Below, one piece after another: positions 54,916-63,974 of a stretch of 64,000 nt of DNA (position 1 is its first letter; every line of letters starts with the position of its first letter). The DNA is from Holophagales bacterium (lineage in GTDB: Bacteria; Acidobacteriota; Thermoanaerobaculia; UBA5066). A program made the position numbers and the translations under genes. A model generated the notes under the pieces. It ran no database searches. It worked only from the letters and a program-made list of their open reading frames with translations, and was not told the DNA's origin. The stretch is taken from positions 310,001 to 374,000 of the forward strand of contig JADKBZ010000005.1 of assembly GCA_016714815.1 (NCBI GenBank), given 5' to 3'.

Positions 54916-57223
54916 CGAGGATGAAGTGGACGCTGCCGGCGGAGACGTTATGGACCTTCAGGGTCGCCGTCCCGTCGGTGGCGAGGCGAATCGAGTCGTT
55001 GTTCGCGCGCGTCTTTCCGGCCCCGTAGAAGAGAGCGCTGGCGGGCGGGTTGGGGCTGACGGAATTCCCAGGGAAGAGGCGCAGCTCGCCCGCCGCCGCC
55101 GAGCCCGTCACCGTGACGTTCACGGTGAGGGCGAGCGCGGTATCGGGCACGCCGCAGCGGCCTGAGACGTCGAACGTCCGGGTCCCGCCGGCGGCGAGGA
55201 TCGGGGCCGCGGAGTCGGCTCCGGTGCTGTTGCGGGTGTCGAAGAGGCGGCAAGGGGTGATGACGTAGTACCGCGACGCGGAGGAAGGTGGCAGGTAGGC
55301 GAAGCCGTTCGTCAGCGTCCCGGCCTGGAGGTCCGGGTTCGTGACGACGACGTTGACGATGCCGGCGGCATGGGCGGGGACCGTCGCCGTGAGGGTCGTC
55401 GAATTGACGAACGTCCGCGTCGCGGAGGTGCCGCCGAAGGTCACGGTGGGAACGGTGGGAGTGGAGACGAAGCCGGTGCCCGTGATCGTCACGAGTCCCC
55501 CTCCCGCGGTGGAGCCGGTGTTCGGGCTGACGGCGGTCACCGTGGGGGCCGGCGGCGCCGTGCCGTAGGTGAAGCCGCCCGCGCGGGTGGCGGTCTGGAA
55601 GTCGGGATTCATGACGACGACGTCGACCGCGCCGACGTTCGTCGCGGAGGGAGTCGTCACCGTCAGCTGCGTCGCGCTGTTGAAGGTGACGGCAGCCACC
55701 TTCGAGCTCGGCGAGCCGAAGACATCATTGGACGGGAGCTCGACGAACGCGACCGTCGCCCCGCTCGCGAAGTTCGTCCCGGTGAGGGTCAGCACCGTCC
55801 CCCCCGCGAGGGGACCCGTGGCGGGAGAGACGTTCGTGAGGGTCGGGGCGGCGGCCCCGATGGCGAAGATGCAGGAGGCGCCGGACACCGCGCCGTTCAG
55901 GTAGCGGGAAAGGGAAAACGTGTGAAAGACGTCCGCCTTGTCGCAGCCGGAGAGGACGTGGCAGTAGCTCATGAGGGTGCCGCGCGCCGAGACCCCGTTG
56001 TAGGTGGCCAGGGTCGGGCAGGCCGTCGCCCCCGAGTAGCAAGCCTCCCCGCTGTAGCAGGTATCGGGCTTGGGATCCGCATAGCAGTGCGTGTGCGGAG
56101 AGGACATGTTGTGGCCGACCTCGTGGGCGACGACGCCGATGTCGCTGCTCGCCGTCTGCGCGGCGAACTTGAAGACCTGGTTGAAGCTGTAGCCGCTGGC
56201 GCTGCAGAGGCCGGGCACATACGCGATTCCCGACGCACTGTTGTTCGAAGCCTGCTTGCCGCTCAGCAACATCGCGAGCGCCCTGCGAACGACGGTCGTC
56301 GGATAGTGGAGGTTCCAGTAATCCCTGAACTCGACGAGCTTGGCGCTGTCGGCGTTTCCGGTGCCGCTCTGCAGGTACGGATCGGCCGTCGTCGACGGCC
56401 TGAGGATCGTGTAGCCCTGGAGGAGCCGCAGGCTCGCGTCGCGCTCGTAGATGACGTTGTGCGCGGCGAAGAGGGCCGCGATGTACGTCGTGGCGTTCGC
56501 GGCGTTGTTGCCGAACTTCAGGTTCATGAACTCGTTGTCGGTGTCGACGGCGATGACGGCGACCCGCGTCGCCGCCTCTATCGCCTCCGGCGCCCGGCCG
56601 TCCGCCGGTTCCGCCGGGCCGTGGGCCTCGGACGGCCCCCCCGCGTCGAGCGGCAGCTCTTCCTGGCCGCAGCTCCAGGAGCGCGCCGGCGTTCCCTCCG
56701 GATCGAACGCCGACCGGGCGGCGAACCGGTGAAGACCGCTTCCGTCCTCCCGGGGCCGGAGCTCGAACTCGGTTCCGTCCTCACTGCGGGAGCCCCGGAA
56801 GGTGCCCGTCTCGGGATCGAGCCCCACGGCGAACCGGCCAAGTCCGTCGATCCCGGCGCCCATGAAGAAGACCGTCCGGCTTCGAGGGACCTCGATCTCC
56901 CGGCCTCCCTCGATCACGACGATCCTCGCGTCCGGCGCGTAGACGTCGAACCTGCGGAGGACGACGGTGGAACGCGCGCCCGGAGCGACGGGCCAGTCGT
57001 CGACCAGCAGGGTCTCCTCGGGGGCGAGGGCCTGGAGCCTCGCCGTGACGCTCTCGTCGAACCGCACCAGCTCCATCTCGCTCCGGCCGTCCGGGGCCTC
57101 GACGATCGGGCCGAGGGGCGCCGCGCGGAGGGGCCCCGCGGCGGCCGGAGTCGCCGCCGCCGCCCGAAGCCCCGGCACGGCCACCACGAGAACGGCCAGA
57201 AGCAGGAATCGAGAAGACCTCAT
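54884..57223 (-). CDS. Secreted zinc metalloprotease (metzincin, reprolysin-like) with IPT/TIG domains and PCR-DTR module
   Basis: 779 residues with a signal peptide (about 1-24) and a pro-region. A possible cysteine switch is RSWSCGQEE. The catalytic domain has the metzincin zinc site HEVGHNMSSPHTH (His367, Glu368, His371, His377) and a Met-turn GTLMSYCH. Two IPT/TIG Ig-like domains follow (about 458-545 and 548-640; VSPATGPLAGGTVLTLTGTN, VSPNTGSTAGGGLVTITGTG). Residues about 651-779 are the shared module, ending DVSGYYLLAP. GGGAGGGG lies five bases before the ATG at 57223. It probably acts on extracellular protein at or near the surface. Confidence 0.88.
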   Translation of the reverse strand: MRSSRFLLLAVLVVAVPGLRAAAATPAAAGPLRAAPLGPIVEAPDGRSEMELVRFDESVTARLQALAPEETLLVDDWPVAPGARSTVVLRRFDVYAPDARIVVIEGGREIEVPRSRTVFFMGAGIDGLGRFAVGLDPETGTFRGSRSEDGTEFELRPREDGSGLHRFAARSAFDPEGTPARSWSCGQEELPLDAGGPSEAHGPAEPADGRAPEAIEAATRVAVIAVDTDNEFMNLKFGNNAANATTYIAALFAAHNVIYERDASLRLLQGYTILRPSTTADPYLQSGTGNADSAKLVEFRDYWNLHYPTTVVRRALAMLLSGKQASNNSASGIAYVPGLCSASGYSFNQVFKFAAQTASSDIGVVAHEVGHNMSSPHTHCYADPKPDTCYSGEACYSGATACPTLATYNGVSARGTLMSYCHVLSGCDKADVFHTFSLSRYLNGAVSGASCIFAIGAAAPTLTNVSPATGPLAGGTVLTLTGTNFASGATVAFVELPSNDVFGSPSSKVAAVTFNSATQLTVTTPSATNVGAVDVVVMNPDFQTATRAGGFTYGTAPPAPTVTAVSPNTGSTAGGGLVTITGTGFVSTPTVPTVTFGGTSATRTFVNSTTLTATVPAHAAGIVNVVVTNPDLQAGTLTNGFAYLPPSSASRYYVITPCRLFDTRNSTGADSAAPILAAGGTRTFDVSGRCGVPDTALALTVNVTVTGSAAAGELRLFPGNSVSPNPPASALFYGAGKTRANNDSIRLATDGTATLKVHNVSAGSVHFILDVSGYYLLAP

Positions 57224-57383
57224 GAGTTCCCCTCCCGGCCGGAACGGCAACCGGACGCAGATGTTCGCGACTTCGAATCTAGTCCCTCGAAAGGCGGCAT
57301 TCCAGCGAGCCAGGTCACACCCGATGCACTTTCACATCCGGTAGTGCGAGCGACTAACGGCACCGGAGGCCGGAACCGGACCT

Positions 57384-57409
57384 CGGCGCAGGCCTGGCGG
57401 CCTGCGCCG
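57384..57409. terminator. Hairpin downstream of the beta-propeller gene
   Basis: A perfect 11-bp stem (57384-57394 with 57399-57409) and a four-base loop, just after the minus-strand stop at 57431. Confidence 0.6.
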
Positions 57410-57430
57410 GGAATCCTCGACGCCGAATCC

Positions 57431-58930
57431 TCAGAGCTTCACGAGGTATCCCGTCGTCGTGCCCCCTCCCGCCCACACGAAGGCCCCGTCGAAGCCGAGC
57501 TTGTTCACGCCCGTGGCGACGGGAATAGGACTCCCCACCTGCTGTCCGGTGGCGGCCCGGAGCTTGTAGACGTTGCTCGACCCGTCGCAGCCGACCCAGA
57601 TGTTCACGCCGTCGAAGACGATTCCCCGCGGATTCGTGCCCACCGGATAGGTCGCGAGCACGACTCCGTCCGAAGCCCTCATTTTCGACACGGAGGAGTT
57701 CGAGTAGTTCGTGATCCAGACGTTTGCCCCGTCGTAGACGAGGCCGCTCGGATAGACGTATCCGGTCGCAAATTCCACCGTCGTCGCCGGATTGCTGGCG
57801 AGAACCCGGAAGACCGTGCCCGTCGCGTTGTTGCCGGCCACCCAGACGTAAGTCCCGTCGAAGATCACGTCCCTGGCGTTGGTATAGCCGGCAGGCAGGT
57901 TGACCGTCGTGAGGAGGTTGCCCGTCGCGGGGTCCAGCTTCAGGACCTTGCCGTTGGCGCCCACCCAGAGAGCCGATCCGTCGAACGCGATCCCGTAGGC
58001 CGCGGTGTATCCCGCCAGGGGGACCGTCGTCACCGTTCCGTCCGAGACACGTATCTTCGAGACCGGGGCCCCTGAATAGCTCCCCGCAACCCAGATGTGG
58101 ATGCCGTCGAAGGCGAGGTTTTGCGCGGATTGGAGCACGGTGTAGGTCGCGGCGACGACGTTGAGGGACGGAAGGATCTTCGAGACGCTCTGGGAGTTCG
58201 CCACCCACAGGTAGAGCCCGTCGAACGCCATGCCCCACGGATAAGGCTGTCCCGTCGATATGGCGGTCGTGTATGGCTGGGCAGCCTCCCACCACCGGAG
58301 CATCGCCAGCTGCTTCGCGTCGAACGCGCCGCTGGAGGCGGTGACGGGGTTGGCGTAGTAGCCGTTCACGTCGATGATGAGGTCGAATCCGGCCCCTCCG
58401 GCGACGACGGACATCCCGCCGGCCGTCGAGAGCGGCACGATGGCCGCGTTCGCCAGCGTCTGTCCCGCGCTGAAGTTCAGCGTCGAGACCCCGGGATAGT
58501 CGCTCCCCTGCGGGAAGGCGCCCAGGAAGCCCGCTCCGCCCGTGTTCGTGACGGTGAAGTTGACGGAGATCGCCCTCGCCGAGGCCGGGATGCCGCACTG
58601 ACCCGCCATCGGGAAGGCCCTCGCGCTTCCGCCGGTGAGGGCGGGCGGGCCGTAGGCGCCCGTGAAGCCGAATCCGCGCGTGTCCGCGACCCGGCAGGGG
58701 GAGAGCGCGACGAACGGGAGCGGGCCCGGATCGATCGGCGTCACCGCCAGCGTGTCGAGAGCGACGCGCGTCTCCGCCTGGTCGGACCGGGCCTCCGCCT
58801 GCCAGTAGGGCGCGGAGGTCCAGTTGAGCAGAGGAGCGCCGCTCTCCCGGGCGAGAGGCGCTTCTGCGCGCAGCGGCGCGGCGACGAGCAGGCCAGCGGC
58901 AGCAAGGAAGAGGACGATTCTTGGCGACAT
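57431..58930 (-). CDS. Secreted protein with internal PCR-DTR module and YVTN/NHL-like beta-propeller
   Basis: 499 residues with a signal peptide (cleavage near LRA|EA). The shared module comes first here (about 70-195): FVALSPCRVADTRGFG, CGIPASARAISVNFTV, GQTLANAAIVPL and LIIDVNGYYANP. A six- or seven-bladed propeller follows (about 220-499) with repeated WGMAFDGLYLWVANS-like blades (NLAFDGIHIWVAGS, GIAFDGSALWVGAN, DVIFDGTYVWVAGN, GIVFDGVNIWVGCD), resembling Vgb-lyase-type or YVTN propellers. AAGGAG lies six bases before the ATG. This is the only copy in which the module is not C-terminal. Confidence 0.83.
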   Translation of the reverse strand: MSPRIVLFLAAAGLLVAAPLRAEAPLARESGAPLLNWTSAPYWQAEARSDQAETRVALDTLAVTPIDPGPLPFVALSPCRVADTRGFGFTGAYGPPALTGGSARAFPMAGQCGIPASARAISVNFTVTNTGGAGFLGAFPQGSDYPGVSTLNFSAGQTLANAAIVPLSTAGGMSVVAGGAGFDLIIDVNGYYANPVTASSGAFDAKQLAMLRWWEAAQPYTTAISTGQPYPWGMAFDGLYLWVANSQSVSKILPSLNVVAATYTVLQSAQNLAFDGIHIWVAGSYSGAPVSKIRVSDGTVTTVPLAGYTAAYGIAFDGSALWVGANGKVLKLDPATGNLLTTVNLPAGYTNARDVIFDGTYVWVAGNNATGTVFRVLASNPATTVEFATGYVYPSGLVYDGANVWITNYSNSSVSKMRASDGVVLATYPVGTNPRGIVFDGVNIWVGCDGSSNVYKLRAATGQQVGSPIPVATGVNKLGFDGAFVWAGGGTTTGYLVKL

Positions 58931-59111
58931 CGGTACTCCTTCACTCGAAATCTGGTGACCCCGGAACGCGAAAACGCATCGCATAGCATATGACCAAGAA
59001 GGGACGACGGCGTCGTCGTCCGGACCTCCGGCGGCAGGACCCGGACAGGGATCTGCTCGACCGGGGTCCAGTAGGCAGGGCTTCGTCGAGAGGGTACGGT
59101 TCCCCCGACTC

Positions 59112-61652
59112 ATGACACACCCGACAAACCCTCGCGGTTCCGCGACCCCGGCTCCCTCTTCGCGTGCACGGTCTCTCTCCGTCCTGGCGTTCCCGATCCT
59201 CGCGCTCGCCCTCGCCGCCTTCCCGGCCCGCGCCCAGCTCGCCGTCTACACCGACTCCCTCCAGAGCGGCTTCACCGACTGGTCGTGGGGGACCTGGAAC
59301 CTCGCGCAGACGACCGTCGTCCACTCCGGAGCGACCGCGATCGCCTTCGAGCCCGACGCCTGGGCAGGCCTCTTCTTCCACCGCGACGCGGGGTTCACCG
59401 GGACGGACTACGAGGCGATCGAGCTCTGGGTCCGCGGCAGCGCGGCGGGGCTGCAGGTCACCGTGGCGATCCTGAGCGGCGGGAGCCCCGCCGGGTCGGC
59501 GATGCCGCTCGCGGGCTTCGTCGAAGGGGGCACCGTGCCCGCCGGGAGCTGGGCGAAGGCGACGGTGCCGTTCTCGGCGCTCGGCCTCTCAACCGGAAGC
59601 TGGGACGGCCTCTGGCTCCAGGATTCCACCGGGGGCAACCAGGCGACGCTCTACGTGGACGACATCCGGCTCCTGGCGCGGACGACGCCCCCTCCCCCGC
59701 CCCCCGTCGGCGCCGCGGTGACGGTCTCGGTCGATCCGACTCTCGACCGGCGCCCGGTGAGCCCCGGAATCTTCGGCGTGAACTTCGGGTCGGCGGCGCA
59801 GGCCGCGGCGCTGAAGTGGCCCGTCCGCCGCTGGGGCGGGAACTCGGTCACCCGCTACAACTGGCAGAACGACACCTCGAACAAGGGGATGGACTGGTTC
59901 TTCATGAACGTCCCCGAGAGCAACCCGGCCCCCGAGGACCTCCCGTTCGGCTCGGCGGCGGACCGCTTCCTTTCCGAGACGCGAGCCGCAGGCGGCGAGC
60001 CAATCCTGACCGTGCCGCTCATCGGGTGGACGCCGAAGAGCCGGGCGAAGTCGTGGGGCTTCTCCGTGCAGCTCTACGGCGCCCAGACCGAGACGGAGTG
60101 CACGGCGTCGAACTGGGCTTTCTGGTGCCAGCCCGACGCGGGCAGCGGCGTCCTTCCCGGAGGCGCCAACGTCACCGGGAACAACCCGTTCGACACCTCG
60201 ATCGCCATCGGCCCGTCGTTCGTCACGGCCTGGATGGACCACCTCGCGGCGCAGTTCGGAACGGCGGGAAGCGGCGGCGTTCGCTACTACGCCCTCGACA
60301 ACGAGCCCGCCCTCTGGGACTCGACGCACCGCGACGTCCACCCGCAGCCGCTCACCTTCGACGAGCTCTGGACGAAGTCGCGCGACGTCGCCGCCGCGAT
60401 CAAGGCGAAGGACCCGGCGGCCGTCGTCTTCGGGCCCGTCTCCTGGGGATGGTGCGAGTACTTCTATTCCGCGGCCGACAACTGCTCGCCGAATGGCGCC
60501 GACTTCATCGCCCACGGGAGCGTGCCGCTGACCCAGTGGTACCTGCGGCAGGTGCGGCAGTACCAGGAGGCGCACGGGGTGCGGCTCGTCGACGTCCTCG
60601 ACGTCCACTACTACCCGCAGGCCTCGGGCGTGTCGCTCTCTGGGGACGAGTCGGCCGCGACCTCGGCGCGGCGGCTCCGGTCGCTGGACGGACTCTGGGA
60701 CCCGACGTACGTCGACGAGTCGTGGATCGGCACGCAGGTCCGGCTCATCCCGCGGATGAAGGAGTGGATCGCCGCCGAGCTCCCCGGGACGAAGCTGGCG
60801 ATCACCGAGTACCAGTGGGGCAACGACGACGGCCTCTCGAGCGCGCTCGCGCAGGCGGAGGCGCTCGGGATCTTCGCCAGGGAGGGTGTCGACATCGCGA
60901 CGCGCTGGGTCGCCCCGGCCGAAGGGTCGCTGGTCGAGGACGCCTTCCGTCTCTGGATCGACTACGACGGCGCGGGCGCGCGCGTCTCCGGGTCGAGCGT
61001 GAGGGCCTCGTCGAACACCCCCGACGCCGTGAGCGGATACGCCGTGGAGGCGCCGGGCGGGGCGCTTCGCGTCGTCCTCGTGAATCGCGACACCGTGCAG
61101 AGACCCGTCACCGTCGCTCTCGCGGGCGGTGGCGCCCGGACCGTCCGCCTCTTCGGCTTCGACGGCGCGACCCGCCTCGGCGCGCTCGGCACGACGGCCT
61201 TCAGCGGCGGCTCGCTGACGCTCGACCTGCCGCCGCGCTCGGCACGGCTCGTCGAGGTGGCGCCCGGGGCGGCCCCGGCGTCCCGCTTCCACCCCCTCAC
61301 TCCCTGCCGCCTCCTCGACACCCGCAACGCCGCTGGCCCGTTCGGTGCTCCCGCGATCGCGGCCGGCGCGACGCGCTCGTTCACGGTCACGCAGGGAGCG
61401 TGCGGGGTCCCGGCCGACGCCACGGCCCTCGCGATCAACGTGACCGTCGCCGTTCCGGCGACCGCCGGCGCTCTCACGCTCTTCCCCGGCAGCGGCGCGG
61501 CACCCGTGACGACGACGATCTCGTTCGCGGCCGGAAAGACCCGCGCCAACAACGCGGTGATGTCCCTGACCGACGGCGTGCTCTCGATCGCCGGAAAGCA
61601 GTCGTCGGGCTCCGTCCACGTGATCGTCGACGTGTCGGGCTACTTCCGGTAG
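59112..61652 (+). CDS. Secreted GH44-family glycoside hydrolase with PCR-DTR module
   Basis: 846 residues with a signal peptide (cleavage near ARA|QL, about 41). A carbohydrate-binding-like beta-sandwich follows (about 43-193), then a Pro linker (TTPPPPPP) and a GH44 catalytic domain (about 205-720). RRWGGNSVTRYNWQNDTSNK is a strong GH44 mark. The likely acid/base is Glu398 (ALDNEPALW) and the nucleophile Glu566 (AITEYQWGNDD). GH44 enzymes cut beta-1,4-glucan or xyloglucan/mannan in the endo mode. Residues about 727-846 are the shared module, ending VIVDVSGYFR. Divergent from the propeller gene. Confidence 0.9.
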   Translation: MTHPTNPRGSATPAPSSRARSLSVLAFPILALALAAFPARAQLAVYTDSLQSGFTDWSWGTWNLAQTTVVHSGATAIAFEPDAWAGLFFHRDAGFTGTDYEAIELWVRGSAAGLQVTVAILSGGSPAGSAMPLAGFVEGGTVPAGSWAKATVPFSALGLSTGSWDGLWLQDSTGGNQATLYVDDIRLLARTTPPPPPPVGAAVTVSVDPTLDRRPVSPGIFGVNFGSAAQAAALKWPVRRWGGNSVTRYNWQNDTSNKGMDWFFMNVPESNPAPEDLPFGSAADRFLSETRAAGGEPILTVPLIGWTPKSRAKSWGFSVQLYGAQTETECTASNWAFWCQPDAGSGVLPGGANVTGNNPFDTSIAIGPSFVTAWMDHLAAQFGTAGSGGVRYYALDNEPALWDSTHRDVHPQPLTFDELWTKSRDVAAAIKAKDPAAVVFGPVSWGWCEYFYSAADNCSPNGADFIAHGSVPLTQWYLRQVRQYQEAHGVRLVDVLDVHYYPQASGVSLSGDESAATSARRLRSLDGLWDPTYVDESWIGTQVRLIPRMKEWIAAELPGTKLAITEYQWGNDDGLSSALAQAEALGIFAREGVDIATRWVAPAEGSLVEDAFRLWIDYDGAGARVSGSSVRASSNTPDAVSGYAVEAPGGALRVVLVNRDTVQRPVTVALAGGGARTVRLFGFDGATRLGALGTTAFSGGSLTLDLPPRSARLVEVAPGAAPASRFHPLTPCRLLDTRNAAGPFGAPAIAAGATRSFTVTQGACGVPADATALAINVTVAVPATAGALTLFPGSGAAPVTTTISFAAGKTRANNAVMSLTDGVLSIAGKQSSGSVHVIVDVSGYFR

Positions 61653-61678
61653 GCGGTTGCGTTCCACGCCGCAGTCCC

Positions 61679-61722
61679 GGGACCCCGTCCCGTCCGACGT
61701 GGGCCGTCGGGCGGGGGGTCCC
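61679..61722. terminator. Hairpin between convergent GH44 and Kelch genes
   Basis: An imperfect long stem, GGGACCCC at 61679-61686 pairing with GGGGTCCC ending at 61722, with CCGAC/GTCGG inside it. Confidence 0.5.
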
Positions 61723-61781
61723 GCTCCCGTCCGCGCGAGCGCGCCGCCCCTCTGGTCCGGTGCGTTCTCTCCTGCCGCCCC

Positions 61782-63521
61782 TCAGCGGTAGTAGCCGCTG
61801 ACGTCGAGGATCAGGTCCACGCTGCCGTTCTCCTGGCGGTCGAGGACTGACAGGACGCCGCCGACGATCCCCATCGTGACGTTGTTCGCGCGCGTCCTCT
61901 CCGTGAAGTTGAGGCTGCTCGCCTCCGGCGCGGGGCCCGTCCCCGGGTAGAGCGTCAGCGAGCCGGACGAGGTCGCGCCCGTCGCCGTCACGTTCAGCGC
62001 CACCGCCGTGGCGTCGGCCGGCACGCCGCAGGCCCCGCCCACGGTGAAGGCGCGGGACGCGCCGGCCGCGAGGGCGGGGCCCGCGAGCGGGCCGTCGGGG
62101 TTGCGCGTGTCGACGACGCGGCAGGGAGTCACGCCGTAGAACTTCGCGGAGGCCGACGGGAAGAAGGTCGCCGAGACCGTCTTCGGCCCGTCCATCGTCA
62201 CGACGCAGGCGCCCGTCCCCGAGCAACCTCCGCCCAGCCAGCCGGCGAAACGCGAATTCGCTCCCGGGATGATCGTGAGGCTGACCGTGGAACCGTGCGC
62301 GAAGACTGCCGCGCAGGCGGACCCGCACCAGATATCCCCGGGGGTCGAGGCGACCAGGTCGTTGCCGACGCCGTTTCGGACGATCCCGAGCGCGTGATAG
62401 TTGCCGACGAGGACCGTCTTCGCATCGCCTGTCGCACAGTCCCCCTTCCGGACCACGACGCCCAGGACGACGCTCGTCGCGGCCGGCGCCGGCGAGAAGA
62501 GAACGGAGGTCGTTCCCTGGCCGGAGTCGAGGGTGCCGCCCGTGATCGTCCATTCGTACGTGGCGCCGGCCCCGGCGTCCGAGACCGAAGCCCCGTTCGC
62601 GCTGCTGCCGTCGAGGACGGAAGCCGGGGCCACCAGAACGCCCGGCGGAGGGGTGCAGGCGGGAGGCTCGAAGAGCCAGAAATCCTGCAACCAGCCAACG
62701 ACACCCGCGGAGTCGTGACCGCCGCCTCCCAGGAGCCGGAGGGCGCCGCTGGAGCTGACCCAGGAGGCGGACATGCGGCGCCCGCCCGGGTCGTTTCCGG
62801 AAGCCGGCGTTCCGAGATCTCCGTAGACGCCGGCAGACGAAGGTGCGTCCGTTCCCTTGATCCAGGCCCAGTTCGTTCCGTCCCACCGCCAGAGGTCGTT
62901 CAGGTTTCCATCGCCGTTGGCCGTGTGTCCACCGCCGCCGAGAAGCCAGACGTTCCCCCGGTTGTCGGTCCACGACGCCGCGTCCGACCGGGCCCCCGGG
63001 ATGTTGGCCGGAGCCGCCACTCCCCTCGTGCCGTAGACGCCATCCGCCCCGTAACCCCAAGAACCGCCCAGCATCTCCCAGGTCGTCCCGTCCCATCGCC
63101 AGAGGTCATTGAGAAACCCGTTCGTGCCATCGGTTCGATACCCGCCGAACAGCCAGAGGTTTCCAGTCTGGTCCACCCACGTGGCCCCGACCGTCCTGCG
63201 GGCGAGACTCGTCGGGTACGGACCTCCCCCGAACATCCAGGTCCAGTTCGTTCCGTCCCACCGCCAAAGGTCGTCCTGGTTACGGCGATCCAGGGCGCCG
63301 TACCCACCCATGATCCAGAACCGGCCTGCGGCGTCGGTCCACGCGGCGGCGCTCCTGCGGCTGCGCGGGACGTTCGCCGGGTCGGGAACGCCGAGGGTTC
63401 CCCAGTTCCCGAGGTCGTAGAACGCGTTCGAGCCCTTCACCCAGGTCCAGGCGGCGCCGTCCCACTTCCAGAGGTCGTTAAGGGTTCCGCCGGTGTCGGT
63501 GGACCGCCAGCCCCCGAAGAG
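61782..63521 (-). CDS. Kelch-type secreted protein, downstream part with InlB-like repeat and PCR-DTR module (after in-frame TGA)
   Basis: Same frame as 63522-63974, continuing directly after an in-frame TGA at 63522-63524. It holds further Kelch-like repeats (LNDLWKWDG, DDLWRWDGTNWTWMFGG, LNDLWRWDGTTWEML, LNDLWRWDGTNWAWIKG). An Ig/PKD-like stretch follows, then a bacterial repeat of InlB-B type (FAGWLGGGCSGTGACVVTMD, KTVSATF). The shared module ends it (FYGVTPCRVVDTRNPDG, CGVPADATAV, RTRANNVTMGI, LDVSGYYR). The first in-frame start after the TGA is a GTG at 63440, but without the signal peptide the product could not be exported. Confidence 0.82.
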   Translation of the reverse strand, partial: LFGGWRSTDTGGTLNDLWKWDGAAWTWVKGSNAFYDLGNWGTLGVPDPANVPRSRRSAAAWTDAAGRFWIMGGYGALDRRNQDDLWRWDGTNWTWMFGGGPYPTSLARRTVGATWVDQTGNLWLFGGYRTDGTNGFLNDLWRWDGTTWEMLGGSWGYGADGVYGTRGVAAPANIPGARSDAASWTDNRGNVWLLGGGGHTANGDGNLNDLWRWDGTNWAWIKGTDAPSSAGVYGDLGTPASGNDPGGRRMSASWVSSSGALRLLGGGGHDSAGVVGWLQDFWLFEPPACTPPPGVLVAPASVLDGSSANGASVSDAGAGATYEWTITGGTLDSGQGTTSVLFSPAPAATSVVLGVVVRKGDCATGDAKTVLVGNYHALGIVRNGVGNDLVASTPGDIWCGSACAAVFAHGSTVSLTIIPGANSRFAGWLGGGCSGTGACVVTMDGPKTVSATFFPSASAKFYGVTPCRVVDTRNPDGPLAGPALAAGASRAFTVGGACGVPADATAVALNVTATGATSSGSLTLYPGTGPAPEASSLNFTERTRANNVTMGIVGGVLSVLDRQENGSVDLILDVSGYYR

Positions 63522-63974
63522 TCAGAGGTTCCCGACGGAGTCGACGCTGGAGGCGGCCGCGAACCTCGCGCTCGGGACGTTGTCCGGGGAGGCGACCCCC
63601 TGCTCCCCGTAGACTCCGGGCTGGTCCTCGACGTCGGAGCCGCTGATCCAGGTCCAGGCGGTCCCGTCCCACCGCCAGAGGTCGTTCAGGTAGCCGGTCC
63701 CGGCGGCCGAGTAGCCGGAACCGCCAAAGAGCCAGAGGTCTCCGTTCGCGGTTCTCCAGGTGACGGCGCCGTGCCGCGCCCCCGGGAAGTTCCCGGGACC
63801 CGGGACTCCCTTGGTTCCATACACGCCAGGCGCGTTCACCTGATTCGACCCGCCCGTCCAGGTCCAGGTGCCTTCGGAAGTCGCCGGTCGTAGCCCGGAG
63901 GGAACCCTCGTCGTCGTGGCGGGCAGAGGTGCGCCGAGCAGTGGCAGGAGGAACGCGGTGAGCGCGCGGAGCAT
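63522..63974 (-). CDS. Kelch-type secreted protein, N-terminal part, ended by a premature TGA
   Basis: 150 residues from ATG at 63974: a signal peptide (MLRALTAFLLPLLGAPLPAT) and the first Kelch-like repeat (NDLWRWDGTAWTWISG, GVYGEQGVASPDNVPSARFA). It stops at SVDSVGNL-TGA. In the other repeats this place reads GNLWLFGG, so TGG (Trp) has become TGA. The full gene without the stop would span 61782-63974 (730 residues). It is either a recent nonsense mutation or a base error. The last 26 bases of the window hold only its upstream sequence. Confidence 0.78.
   Translation of the reverse strand: MLRALTAFLLPLLGAPLPATTTRVPSGLRPATSEGTWTWTGGSNQVNAPGVYGTKGVPGPGNFPGARHGAVTWRTANGDLWLFGGSGYSAAGTGYLNDLWRWDGTAWTWISGSDVEDQPGVYGEQGVASPDNVPSARFAAASSVDSVGNL

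Noticed and set aside
63520..63526. TGA read as tryptophan or selenocysteine
   Set aside because: TGA serves as the stop in many genes here, the expected residue is Trp by comparison with sister repeats, and no SECIS-like hairpin was seen directly downstream.
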